NCBI GenBank assembly: GCA_003427395.1
Contig: BFEA01000450.1
Location: 569,852 to 614,576 of the forward strand
Length of the DNA stretch: 44,725 nt
Direction of reading: 5' to 3'
DNA from: Chara braunii
Lineage: Eukaryota; Streptophyta; Charophyceae; Charales; Characeae
The translations under genes were made by a program, and so were the position numbers. Positions within the stretch are counted from its first letter, which is position 1; each line of letters opens with the position of its first letter. The notes beneath the pieces were generated by a model. It was given only the letters and a program-made list of their open reading frames with translations, did no database searches and was not told where the DNA came from. Shown here piece by piece: positions 21,027 through 30,770 of this stretch.

Positions 21027-21317
21027 TAACTAATTGGACGACTGAGCCACGTAGTAGGATGTGAAGGTTACGATCCACGTTGTGCAATGTGGTCTAGTGA
21101 GAAATTAGAGTCAGGAAGTAGGCGTTTGACAGTGAATAGTGAACGTTGGAAATAATATTCGTGGAGAAAGCCGCAGTCTTCACAAATATTATTTCCAACA
21201 TTCACTATTCACTGTCAAACGCCTAGTTCCTGACTCTAATTTCTCATTGGACCACATCGCACAACGTGGATCGTAGCCTTCACATCCTACTATGTGGCTC
21301 AGTCGTCCAATTAGTTA
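21027..21317. mobile_element. 291-bp foldback (MITE-like) element, near-perfect 137-bp arms
   Basis: The left arm 21027-21163 and the right arm 21181-21317 are reverse complements with only about eight differences, around a 17-nt loop. Taking ACTAATTGGAC/GTCCAATTAGT as the tips leaves TA on both sides, which fits a TA target duplication. The tips do not match the Stowaway consensus. Seven of the eight arm differences are transitions. A 20-bp word from inside the arms (gtttgacagtgaa context) also occurs just outside at about 21320-21343. No ORF inside. Such a long stem would give double-stranded RNA if transcribed. Confidence 0.85.
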
Positions 21318-21728
21318 CTGTGTAGGTGTTTGACAGTGAAGGCTGGTCAGAAGGAACAAATTGTTGTGTTGGCTATCAGAAGCTTACGCGGTTTCCTTAT
21401 GTCACTTATGTGGAGCCCGTTGAGGGCCCGACACGTAACGGATCTTATAGAGTCTACCACAGCTTCTGAGCAACAGTACCAGCCATAGCCGTAGTCACTC
21501 GTGGGGGTGCCCTCGTGGAAGTGCCCGTTAGGGATGTGAGTACTATGATGGCGAGGTTTTACATCTTGGTGTACAGTATCTAGGAGGGCAAGGCCACATC
21601 GGCCCTCTACGCTCAGTAGGTTGGGCAGGACTATCGGCGGGCCGCAATGCATGGTCATGTGGAAAGCTCCCTGAGGATGATCGGAGTGCAACCGATCGAA
21701 ACGCGTCGAGGAATGTGCATGTAAGATG

Positions 21729-24260
21729 AGACAAGTATGGGCGGCTATGCATTGAAGAGCTTTCTAAGCTGGCAGGTCGATCCGCCTAGAGATCGGAAAT
21801 GCGGCAGACTTTATTCCCGCTTTTAAGTGGTTCATGCAGCGGCAGGGTACACCGAGAGATGAGTGGGCGAGGACGTTACCCCTCTGGACCAGAAAGGCGG
21901 AGAGGCCACTGGCTAAGCAGGTCAGAGACATGGCTCGGGATTGGGAGAGCTGAAGGGCACATCTGAGAGAGGCCTTTCGACGGCCAGAGCCCCCTCAGCA
22001 CAGAGTCGAGAGGCGTCAGAGGAGTCAGAGGCAGAGGGACCCTGAGCCTAGGGAGGCGGGACCATCTCGAGGAGGACGGAAGGCCCTAGCCAGGAAAGAG
22101 GAGGAACCAGAGCCGGAACCAGAGGCTGAGGAGCGAGGGGCGTATCTTGAGTGTGGGTTGGGACCAGTGGAGTTCCATCGGTTTACCGAGGGTGGATTGA
22201 GGAGGTCGCCAGCACGCACACAGGAGGAGCCGCCAGCATCTGAGGGGCACTTGAGGGAGTTGGAGGTGCATTTGGATATCTCTCGGTGGGGAGCGTCGCC
22301 TTGGGGTGAGGACCATGGAGAGCAGATAGAGGAGGTGCCACGAGAGGAGGTGCCACAGGCGGAGGTACCACGAGAGGAGGTGCCTCGAGAGGAGGTGCCA
22401 CGAGAGGAGGTGCCACAGGAGGAGGTCCAGGATACTCAGCGAGATAGAGAGCTAGGCGATGAGGGTAGATGTGCAGGGAAGGAAGTGATAGAGGTTGGAG
22501 AGGACACGCCCCTCAGACGCCAGCGGTGGGTTTGAGACTCGGGGATGCACCAGGGAACACTCGCCAGGCAGGGGAGAAGTTGCAGAGAGAGGAGGCCTCA
22601 TTGGCTTCATCAGAAAAGACCCCTTTGCCAGAGGGGAGAGCAGAAAGGAGGAGAGAGGGCAGCTGTAAGGAGAGAAGCCTTGACCCTGATTGACAGGCAC
22701 CTAGCAGCTCATGCCCTGGAGCACCTAGACCTGGAAGAGCCAGCACCTACAGAGCCGCGCCAGGAGCCGTGCCAGCCCGAGAAGGAGATGGAGGCAGAGA
22801 TCCCAAAGAGGGTCGACCTTCGCACGAGGGAAAGGGCGCCAACTGGAGAGACAGCAGAGGAAAAGAGGGCGAGAAGAACCAGGAGGATAGAAGAGGTATG
22901 GCAAGAGAGGCAGAGATTGGAGGCAGCGGGGGTACTTCTGGAGCAGCAGCAGGAGAGGCAGAGATCGGAGGCAGCAGGAGCGCTCCCAGGTCAGCCACCC
23001 AGTGCGCCACCTAGGGCCCCGGAGATCCCAGAGATGTGGAGGGACTTCTGGGAGCAGAAAGGAGAGGAGCTTCAGTCGCCAGTCAAAGTCAGGTTTGGGG
23101 TGGCCAGGAAGGCGGAAGAGAGGTTAAATCGCAAAATCAAGTTCCTGGCCAAGACAACTTTTGACCGGCACTTGTTATTGGATGGCGATCTGGAAGGGAA
23201 GAAGATAAAGGAAGCAAGCCATGGAGTACGCCTGAAGGCTATGGAGGTAGATATCCAGGAAGTCATGGCATTGGTGGCCAGCCAGGCAGCTATCATTGAG
23301 AGTCTGAGGCAGCAAACCCAGGGAAAGGTGGACAAGCCAGAGAGCAGCAGGCAGGGAGAGCAGAGGCAGTCAGGACATGGGTTACGAGGACAGCCATCTG
23401 CAGCAGAGCCTCGCCAGGAGCCACCTATGGGGAGAGTTATCTTGGAGCCAGAGGAGCCGAGAGGCCAGAGACAGGCGGAGAGAGAGACCTTTGAGTTCAG
23501 AGCCCCTACCGAGCTCGCGACGCTGCCTGTAGCAGTGGCGGGCCCAGTCGTACCTTTGGCAGTTGAGGAGGGGCTACCACCATCTAGCAGTGAGCCGGCT
23601 CAGGGCTCAGCAGAGGGTTCCATGGGCGTGCTCCTTGAGGCAGTGCATACCATGCAGGAGGAGGCGAGTTTGTTTTCACCCGAGCAAAGGAAAGAGGAGC
23701 CTCTTGAGAGAGAGATGGGGATTGAGGCGGAGGGTGCCATCGAGGGCGGGCTCCAGAGGTTGGGCACACCTGAATATGGGCCAGAGGAGATTGAGGAGCA
23801 GCCCATGGTAGTACCAGGACAGATACTCGAGAGGAGTCCTCAGAGGTAGGACACGCCTGAATACGTCCCGGCGACAGGGGATTTGAGGAGCAGACTGGGA
23901 TCTTGGGATACTGGATCTGGGTCTGGGGGACCGGTTCCTAGGATGGAGCAGCAGGAGGTTGTTAGTACCACAACCCCTCGATCAGAGCGGCAGGAGGGTG
24001 TCAGTACTATGGTAGGATCTCCTTCATCGCCATCTCCTCAGCCCAGGAAGAAGAAGTTCAAGAGGAAGGTTGATCAGCTATGCTTCTACTGCAAGAGGGG
24101 CGTGCATCTGGCTGTGGACTGTCTCGAGTTCTTTGAGGATAAGGCAGAAGGGAAGGTCTCAGAAGTAGGGGGTAAGATGTATGATAGACATGGTAGGATA
24201 GTAGAGAAGTCCGCAGATGGACTTAGGGCTCAGTTATATAGGCAAAACCGGAGGAGTTGA
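21729..24260 (+). pseudogene. Gag-only retroelement polyprotein with CCHC zinc knuckle
   Basis: A single frame runs across the region, interrupted by TGA 21951-21953, TGA 22533-22535 and TAG 23847-23849 but without frameshift. The N-terminal part reads AADFIPAFKWFMQRQGTP and WARTLPLWTRKAERPLAKQV, a Gag-like helical region. The middle is a Glu/Arg/Pro-rich repeat (EEVPREEVPREEVP, 22335-22420) and a long charged segment with a coiled-coil-like stretch (RRTRRIEEVWQERQRLEAAG). A later segment, FLAKTTFDRHLLLDGDLEGK then MALVASQAAIIESLRQQ, is followed by a zinc knuckle C-x2-C-x4-H-x4-C at 24080-24122 (CFYCKRGVHLAVDC). No protease, reverse transcriptase or integrase follows. Codon composition differs from the AT-rich flanks. 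Antisense frames are shadows. Confidence 0.7.
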
Positions 24261-25160
24261 GGAGGTAGGGTTGGTTTGCCTATGTAATTGGTTGTATATC
24301 TTTGTGAGGTGTCAACTTAGGCTCTGTGTGATACCCTCTTAGACTTAGAGGACCTTTTGACGATTGTTATTAGTCTAGATTTGAACTTTTCTGTTCCTAC
24401 TGAGCTGGGGTCTTGAGGATCAGGGTGATCTAGATGAGGCATGTACATATTTAGGTGGCCTACGATGAGAGGCCCAGGTTAGAAACCTGGCAGCATATAG
24501 TTGTGGAGGCATGGTTTGATGGAGGCCTCGACCCTGTGTTTGTCGGCTAATCGAATTGGCACATGTTTCGTCAGCACTTGGAGTGTGGATAAATTTATAG
24601 CTTTCTGATCTGGCGAAGCGACGGGGACGTCGCTTAATATGGTCCGGTAAGCCGTCGGCGCGAATACCCTTACAAGGATATCCGCCCTGTTTTTTGCAAA
24701 AGACAAAAAATAGTTTGGTTTAAAGTTTAAGTATACTGCGCTAGGTGAGGCCGCGTCTGTAGTTTTCACGTTGACTGGTTGGTTGACTAGAGTAAAGAGT
24801 GCGCGGGCGCTCATGTTTAAGGCGCGCGTGATTCTGTTTTGTTTTTTATCATAAAGCCGGCGCGGACATCGGTTGTTTGGTTAATAATATTATTAATATT
24901 TATTTTATTTTTGGTCAAGCAAAAATTTGAGATATTTTTTGTTGATGGGTATGTCTGACAGAGGCGAGTGCGTGTGCGAGGGCGACGACATCGACAGTGA
25001 TGGATACGGCCAAATAGGGGTAGCCGCGGCATGGCCGGTGGGCCGGCGTGAGTTTTTCGGCGGCCATGCGTACAGGCGCGGGTCGAGAAGCGGCCAGGGC
25101 GGTTCCTTGGCCCTAAAGGCCCCTAAGAGCCGGGGACTACCTCTTTATTAGGAGGTATGT
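24261..25160. other. Non-coding 3' part of the Gag element, candidate LTR
   Basis: After the Gag stop comes a purine-rich stretch (aaaccggaggagttgaggaggtaggg, polypurine-like, about 24244-24270). A possible 3' LTR would run from TGTGATACC at 24327 to GGTGTGACA ending at 25639, with TG/CA termini and a TTTTATATAAT box near 25557. No 5' partner was identified, so this is tentative. The minus-strand frame 24479-24814 shows no recognisable domain. A/T-rich sequence occupies 24880-24945. Confidence 0.3.
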
Positions 25161-25164
25161 GCCT

Positions 25165-25425
25165 GTTGGTGCTAGGTTTGGGCTTAGCCCTGTGGGTTAC
25201 GACAGTGGGTTGACGATACGGAGGTTCGGGGATCGAGGCTAGCGGACGCTGGCACGGCAGTAGCAGAGCGGCATGGAAGAAAACCGAAGGGTTGAGGATC
25301 CTGTGGGGCTATCCCCCTCGGTTTTGCTTATGAGTGCGGCGGCGGGCCCGATCCGCAGGACTGGCAAGGTGCCAGCGCCCCGCGGTTCCCCGGCGTTACT
25401 GTTATTTTATTTTACTTTCCCTTTC
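25165..25425 (+). mobile_element. tRNA-derived SINE, copy 1
   Basis: The head contains an RNA polymerase III A-box-like word TTAGCCCTGTGGGTTAC (25184-25200) and a B-box-like GGTTCGGGGATCGAGG (25223-25238). The body includes a hairpin, AAACCGAAGGG then CCCCCTCGGTTTT (about 25277-25325). The end is a TTATTTTATTTTA tail (25402-25415). The minus-strand sequence at 43505-43790 has the same order of head, hairpin and TTTTA-type tail and aligns base by base over the hairpin, so both belong to one family. Confidence 0.65.
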
Positions 25426-25640
25426 TTGTCCTGTCCATTACGTCTCGTCTTGGGACGCGGGACTGTGGTAGGAACGCGTGGGGGAGTGTTGTATTCGCAG
25501 ATTGCCTGGAGTGCAATTACAAACTGTTTCCGCGACCACGCCTGAGATGTCCGTGCTTTTATATAATTTTTGTTTACCTGTTTTTCTTAAAAACCGCGCC
25601 CCGTTCTGTTTTGGGACGCGGCAGAGTAGGGGTGTGACAG

Positions 25641-25719
25641 GCCCCAAGAGCCTAGCTCACTGGGTACACCATTGAGCTGTTGAAATACAGACCATGTTCA
25701 AACCCAGATAATGGGCCTT
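25641..25719 (+). mobile_element. tRNA-like head of the tRNA-U6 composite, copy 1
   Basis: A-box-like TAGCTCACTGGG starts at 25653 and B-box-like GTTCAAACC lies at 25696-25704, at tRNA-like spacing. The sequence does not close into a complete cloverleaf: the T-stem and anticodon stem are poor. It is therefore a tRNA-derived retroelement head and not a working tRNA. A U6-like sequence follows 70 bp downstream. The same head-linker-U6 order recurs on the minus strand at 43.2-43.5 kb. Confidence 0.65.
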
Positions 25720-25788
25720 GATGAGTAAAAATCGAATATTCCGAATTGCCTGAGGGTCGGGGTTCATTGACCCCGCGGCCCAGGCTAT

Positions 25789-25873
25789 GTCCTTCAGGAC
25801 ATCCGTTAAAATTGGAGCGATACAAAGAAGACTAGCATGATCCTTGCGCAAGGGTGATACGCATAAATTGAGG
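25789..25873 (+). ncRNA. U6 snRNA-like sequence, pseudogene, copy 1
   Basis: The order matches U6 from its 5' end: short 5' stem-loop (GTCC-TTC-AGGAC), ACATCCGTTAAAATTGGAGCG, the ACAGAGA region, the AGC triad context TAGCATG, then TTGCGCAAGGGTGATACGCAT for the internal stem-loop, ending with ATAAATTGAG. The ACAGAGA box is mutated to ACAAAGA, while the AGC triad is intact. The normal U6 3' end and T-run terminator are absent. U6 forms the catalytic core of the spliceosome, so a mutated ACAGAGA box means this copy should not function. Similarity is lost soon after ATAAAT, as in copy 2. Confidence 0.85.
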
Positions 25874-27099
25874 GCTGCTCCCCTGCTATTCTAACGGTGA
25901 GCCGACATAACGGAGGGGTGGAGGCCGCCACGATGGCGGATCGCGAAGTATGCACTTACCAAAAACTCAAGTTCCTAGCTTGCAGCAACCCCACGTCCTC
26001 TCACCCACTGTGGTGTTGGAACTAGCACGAGAATCGAGTGTCGGGTGCTCGCTTTAGCGTCGTCCGCGCTCAAGGCTGGGCTGATCCGTCCGGTGGGTTG
26101 TCATACACTAGCAGGGTCCGACCTCTCGCCGTCTGTGATTAGTTGATGCCTTTTGAGATCTGGCTCGGCAGGGTGTTGGTACAAATAGTGGTGTAAGGGC
26201 AGAAATGGAGGGCCGAATCCAGACTCGGATCCGCGCCAAGTGCATGCGAGTTGGAGCGCTATCGGGGAATGGAGAAAATGAATCGTGGCTGCTAAGACCG
26301 AGATACGGCGTTAGTACCGAGAGGTTGGAATTGTCAAAGGAGGCTCACGCTCAATTATAGGGCCAAGCGATGCGGTCAGGGAAACGTTCGTGAGGACTAG
26401 CAGTGATGCTGTCGGATGCGGGGGTGCAGGGCTGCGTTAGCAACAATGGGTGAGGTAGCTAACGGTGGATGAGGAGATGGGCCGAGGCGGACAGGCAGTT
26501 AGCAATGAAGTGACGATGAACTGAGCCGGCGGAGTGGCTGTCGCACGGAGTTCATCTCGAGGGAAGAGTGCCCACTGCCTAGAGTGCAAGAGGGGAAAAG
26601 CAAAACGATGAAGTGGCGCCAGGTGCAGTCAACAGCGGAGCTGGGTGTCGTCGTGCAGCAGATGGGGGTAGACATGGCAAGCTCTCTCGGGCGGAGCTGC
26701 GTTGGGCCGAGGAGCTAGGAGGACAGCGGAGCGAAAGGGCCGACAGGTCGAGCACGGTGAGCTGTGCTGAGCGAGCGGACAGAACGCAGTTAGTGGGAGC
26801 GGGCCAGGTGCGGGCGGAGTAGGAAAGCGCAAAGCAGCAAGGGGAGGCGATGGCGCAGCGGACGGACGAGCGTTGGGGGAGCAACAGCACGGCGAAGGCA
26901 GGGGGAGAACGACGGAAAGGACCTGGACGCGTTTCACTCGGCGAGAACTAAGGCGGCGTGTCGGGCAACTGGGGAAGCACGCGACCGAGAAGAAACGAGC
27001 CAAGTGAATGAATCTGGACAATATATTGCGCCGGATGCATTGGAAGCGGAGGTGGAAGATGGCGGAGAGAAGATAGTGAAGCCCGCCCGTTTCTGGAGG
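25874..27099. other. GC-rich spacer, no gene recognised
   Basis: Purine-rich plus strand (GCGGAG, GAGGAG words) produces long frames on both strands (26579-26890 and 26629-27021 minus) that look like composition artefacts: Ser/Pro/Cys-rich on minus, Arg/Ala/Gly-rich on plus. No domain, tRNA or clear repeat was found. Confidence 0.4.
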
Positions 27100-27630
27100 A
27101 GATCAGGTTGGGCAAGAGTCTACTTAGAGGTTTTAAACCATGGCGACCTCGATTCCGACGTTAGTCTTAGATGAGAGTTAGTGGATTAGAAGGTTAGTTA
27201 GAAAAAGAATGCGTGAAGGTGGCGGGAGCTCAGCTATGGGAAAAAGGGAAAACGATGATACTTCACTCCTTTCTCTATAGAATCGAACTAAGTTAGACGC
27301 TATTCTGAGGTTTTAAGGCAAGGCGAATGCAATGATAGCATTGGTTTGGTCAAAAAGTCAGTGAAGAAAGAGTTAGTTGAGAAAATTGTTGCGCGGTGAT
27401 GTCGAGAAGGAATGGACATGGTGGGAGGGAGATGTGATACCATGCCCAATTCTTTATGGAATCGGGCGAGGTAAGATAGTAAATCGGGGTGATTGGGTAG
27501 GGCGAATCTACTGGTAATGTTAGTTTTAGTGCTAAGTTAGTAGGATAGGCGGTTAAGTAGAGATAGGTGTCGCGCGATGATATGACAAGCGTCGGGAAGA
27601 AAAAAAAGGAAAAGAATTAGTAAAGTGTCA
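27100..27630. repeat. Degenerate tandem repeat, period about 178 bp, three units
   Basis: The word ggttagttagaaaaagaatgcg at about 27201 recurs in diverged form near 27374 and 27549. The word ctatagaatcgaactaagttagac at about 27276 recurs near 27454. gaggttttaa occurs at 27127 and 27307. The shifts of roughly 172-180 bp are consistent across landmarks. No coding signal. Confidence 0.55.
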
Positions 27631-28720
27631 ATGCACCTAGTTGTTTTTGTGGACACATTCAGTCACTTTGGTGAATCCCATGGAAACAAGTAGCAGGGAG
27701 CGAGCCAAGGGAACGGGGACTTACCTGTTGGTCGGTGTCCTTGTTTGCAGACTGAGATAGTGGAGGAATGACAAAGAGGCATATTTACTTAGTGCCTATG
27801 GGTCTGAGCATAGCCAGAGAGGGAAGGAGGGGGGGGCGAACTGAAGCCTTAACTGCTCGAGTTTGTGCTCATCTCGTCGGAATCAGGGAGTGAGAAGCCG
27901 TTAGCATGATTGGAGTTTGCTTGGTGGGTGACAGGAGCCAACAGTGCGTGGGGATTGATCGTGATATGAGCGGGTTGTATATTGCTATGTTTTGTGTCAG
28001 GTGTGTGGATGTCTGTGCCTGATCTCTGTCGGGCAATCGCCCGTCTCCCGTTTGGATTGTAGGTGGGACGTTGTGGGGCAGTGTGTTTGCCGAGCGGTAT
28101 GACAGTATTGGTGGCATTGCTCTACGTCTCGTTGCTCCATCGAAGGGCTGCTCACCGAGGGCCATGCCATCGTGATTGCCACTTGCGTGCCCAAGTTGGC
28201 GGCCTTGTTGCTAGTGCCTTGTGCTCCACTCCACGGCTGCCGGTCTGCTGGTCCGGAAGCCTAGCTAGAACCGGCAAGGCGGGTACTTTGATTGCGTTGT
28301 GTTGTACTCTGCTTCGCGGGTTCCACGCTACATCCGGTGGGCCGAGGCGAGCCCTGCAGTCGATCAAGGAGGGAGTCAAGATTTGAGGGTAACAACGAGG
28401 TTGGCTGTAAGACTACAGACTCAACAGACAGTTGGTACTTACCGCTGAACGGAGCAGCGGTAGACTAGCTACAGGGGAAAGACTTGGGGACTAGTGATGT
28501 AGTGCCGCTACTACAGCATGAGCAATAGTCGCGGGCGTGTCGAGCTTGCTGCGTATCGTTGTGGTAATCATAAAAACTGACAGATTGAGAACTTCTCCCT
28601 GATCTTAAAGATGCAGTGTGGCGAAGACTGTCCTGAAGAGGGGCGTACTGCTGCGATTGGGAGGACCGTTAGGAGGTTAGCGTTTGACGCTTTGACTTGA
28701 TTTTGGCGATATTATTGCGT
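27631..28720. other. Spacer, no gene recognised
   Basis: Frames at 27869-28165 (minus) and 28063-28386 (plus) overlap and have no recognisable domain. The sequence just left of 28723 may belong to the element that is repeated in inverse orientation at 37.1-40.0 kb, but I could not trace clear similarity further left. Confidence 0.35.
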
Positions 28721-28722
28721 AT

Positions 28723-28987
28723 TTTGGCCACCATTGCAGGACCCTCAGGCGATCCAAGATTAAGGCCCTCTCTTGCGAGATTGAAAGCACCATTCTAGGA
28801 TCTGAGAGTCTCCAGTCTATCTCTTTCTGCCCTTCTAAGTGTCAGTCTAGTCCTTCGTTACGAGAGGAAGGCGGCAAGCGGGATTGCAACCCGTAGGTCC
28901 GCGTCAAGACTCTGTGGGGAGTCCACCCACCGATTGTTGGAGCCCTGCCGGGACTCAGGAGGAGTTATGGAGGCAGGGAATCGTCAG
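28723..28987 (+). other. Exon-like conserved block of the duplicated element, copy 1
   Basis: The segment starts ttggccaccattgcaggaccctcaggcg and runs through tacgagaggaaggcggcaag, ccgtaggtccgcgtcaagac and gtccacccaccgattg. It is strongly similar to the minus-strand segment 39729-39996. Both end in a splice-donor-like CAG/GTA border (copy 1 CAG/GTAAAC at 28987-28993). One shared frame reads LQPVGPRQDSVG then PPTDCWSPAG in copy 1 and LQPVGPQQDLVG then PPTDCGSSAG in copy 2, so the block may have been protein-coding. No domain recognised. Confidence 0.6.
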
Positions 28988-29237
28988 GTAAACCATTTCC
29001 ATCTATACAACCTACTACCACCCATGTTTCTTTATCCCCCTGCAGTATGACTGTTGTATGCATGAGGTTGTCCCTATGGTTTTTCTTTCTCTTCATGACC
29101 AAATCAGACTGAATGGAAGGAATGTATGAGAGTGAAGCAAGTTTCTTCTTTATTTTGGTTGAAAGCAAATAAAGGAATAAACTAGGGGAAGGTGGGAGGA
29201 AGGCAGTCTTGCATGCGTTTGGAAGGGTCAACCAAAA

Positions 29238-29924
29238 GCCTGGGCATTGTTTCCATGGTGAATGGCTCAGGGCTGTGTTTATTTTACTGTTTTCTGAAGG
29301 ACCAGACATTGTTTCCATGGTGAATGGCCTGGTGGTTGTGTTTGTTTAGTTGTTTTCTGGGGAACCAGGCATTGTTTCCATGGCGAATGGTCTGGTTGCT
29401 CTAGTTAATTTTGGGGGTTTGATTGATTAAAGGGGTTTAAGTTCTTATTTATTATGAGGGAGGATTTCTGGTCTAAGGTTAAGCATTGTTTCCATGGTGA
29501 ATGGTTAAGCCTGAACACCACGCACATAAGTCAAACTAAGTATAAAAGGAAAATACTTTATATATATTTGCATGCCAAGTGGCAGTTGGGCATCGTTTCC
29601 AAGGTGAATGGTCCAGCGCTAAGCCATAGCATTAAGAAGAGAAAAATTAAAAGTGTAAAGTATAAATGGAAATAGCCTGGGGAAGCTGGACATTGTTTCC
29701 ATGGTGAATGGTTCAGTCCCCTACCCATATTTTCCTTTTTCTTTTGAAATTGAAGTCAGATAAATACTAAATTTTGGTTATTAGACAGTTCAGGGCGGCT
29801 AGGCATTGTTTCCATGGTGAATGGTCTAGCCATATGCCCAAAAGAAGAAAGGAGTAGTTGTGCAACCTGTTCGTGTATACCTTGAAGACAAGTTGGACAT
29901 TGTTTCTTCTGTGAATGGTCCATC
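29238..29924 (+). repeat. Array of eight short hairpins with invariant loop and covarying stems
   Basis: Each unit has the core CATT, GTTTCCATGGTG, AATGG. Cores lie at about 29245, 29307, 29370, 29483, 29591, 29691, 29803 and 29896. The four bases CATT pair with AATG, one G then bulges, and five to seven flanking bases pair with the other side. Those flanks differ between units but stay complementary, for example AACCAGG with TCTGGTT (29363-29397) and GGCTAGG with TCTAGCC (29796-29831). Spacers between units are AT-rich and unrelated, 60-115 bp apart. Unit 8 has a changed loop and unit 4 one mismatch. Confidence 0.85.
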
Positions 29925-30230
29925 TCTATGTCTTATGTAAGATGGATATAAGGATTTAAGAACTTAAAAAGATTCACGAACTATCTATATGAAATAAAAT
30001 TGGGATGGTGAGAGTACTTACATATGTCGTTTGACTTGCATGTGACTCAGTGAGGCCATTACTTAGTCTGAGTTTCAGGTTGATAGGTAGTTGCTTTAGT
30101 TTCTCGCCATGTGCTAGAGCCATAGGAGTTAGTGTCAATTCCTTCATTTTCTGTAGTATCTTTTTTTTACTTAGGACAATTCCTGCATTTTCTGAGATTT
30201 TTTTTTATACTTGGCTTTGTATAAATCTTG

Positions 30231-30770
30231 GCAAGCTACTTTTCCTACGGGAAGCGCTGCCGAAATTTCTACAAATCCAAGGAGTTAGTTGAATTTTGAC
30301 TTATCAAAAGTTCAGCTTTGTTTTTTCTCCTATTCGATTTAGTTAAAATCTGGGAAGTCTCCTTTTCTAAAGGGAGTGCTGCCCAAAGTTTTTGCTAATT
30401 CAGGGACTTAGAAAAATTGAACTTTGGGAAGTCAAAGTTACTTTCAAAATCTTAACTTAGCTTTGTATAAATTTTGGAATAACACTTTTATAAAGAGAGT
30501 GCTGCCCAAATTTCTACTGATGCAGGGAGTTAGACAGAATTTGACTTTCCTAAGTTAGAATTATTTCTGCCTTTATATATGAGTTAGTATAAATCTAGAA
30601 AGTCTCCCTTTCTAAAGGGAGTGCCGCCCAAATTTCTGCTATTTCATGAAGTTATACATAGTTTGATTTTCCGGAGTTGGAAATTATTTTTGTTTCATAT
30701 CTGGACTTGTATAAATTTTGGAAAGACACTTTCCCTACGGGAAGCGCTGTCGAAATTTTCTTTAGATTAA
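30231..30770 (+). repeat. Five-unit tandem array, period about 122 bp
   Basis: Units start near 30231, 30351, 30473, 30597 and 30718. Each contains a small stem such as CTTTTCC-TA-CGGGAAG or CCTTTTCTAAAGGGAG, then GCGCTGCCGAAA or GTGCTGCCCAAA, followed by tttct and gagttag words. The stem halves change together between units (CTACGGGAAG versus TCTAAAGGGAG). Three related units occur in reverse orientation at 37.70-37.91 kb. Confidence 0.75.

Noticed and set aside
21027-21317. Stowaway MITE
   Set aside because: TA flanks fit, but the terminal sequence does not match the Stowaway tip consensus, so only a general foldback/MITE call is made.
22183-23806. Minus-strand Pro/Ser/Leu-rich frames opposite the Gag ORF
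   Set aside because: They are composition shadows of a Glu/Arg-rich coding strand. The CCHC knuckle fixes the plus strand.
24327-25639. Confident 3' LTR of the Gag element
   Set aside because: TG/CA ends and a TATA-like box are suggestive, but no 5' partner LTR or target duplication was found, and a SINE-like unit lies inside the interval.
25641-25719. Functional tRNA gene
   Set aside because: A and B boxes are present, but T-stem and anticodon-stem pairing is poor and no clean acceptor stem closes.
25789-25873. Functional U6 snRNA gene
   Set aside because: The ACAGAGA box is mutated, the 3' end and T-run terminator are missing, and the upstream context is a tRNA-like head and not a plant USE/TATA promoter.
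29238-29924. CRISPR array, because of a repeated 20-nt core with variable spacers
   Set aside because: Spacer lengths vary widely (about 40-90 bp), the repeat extends into covarying flanks, the sequence is eukaryotic, and no cas genes are present.
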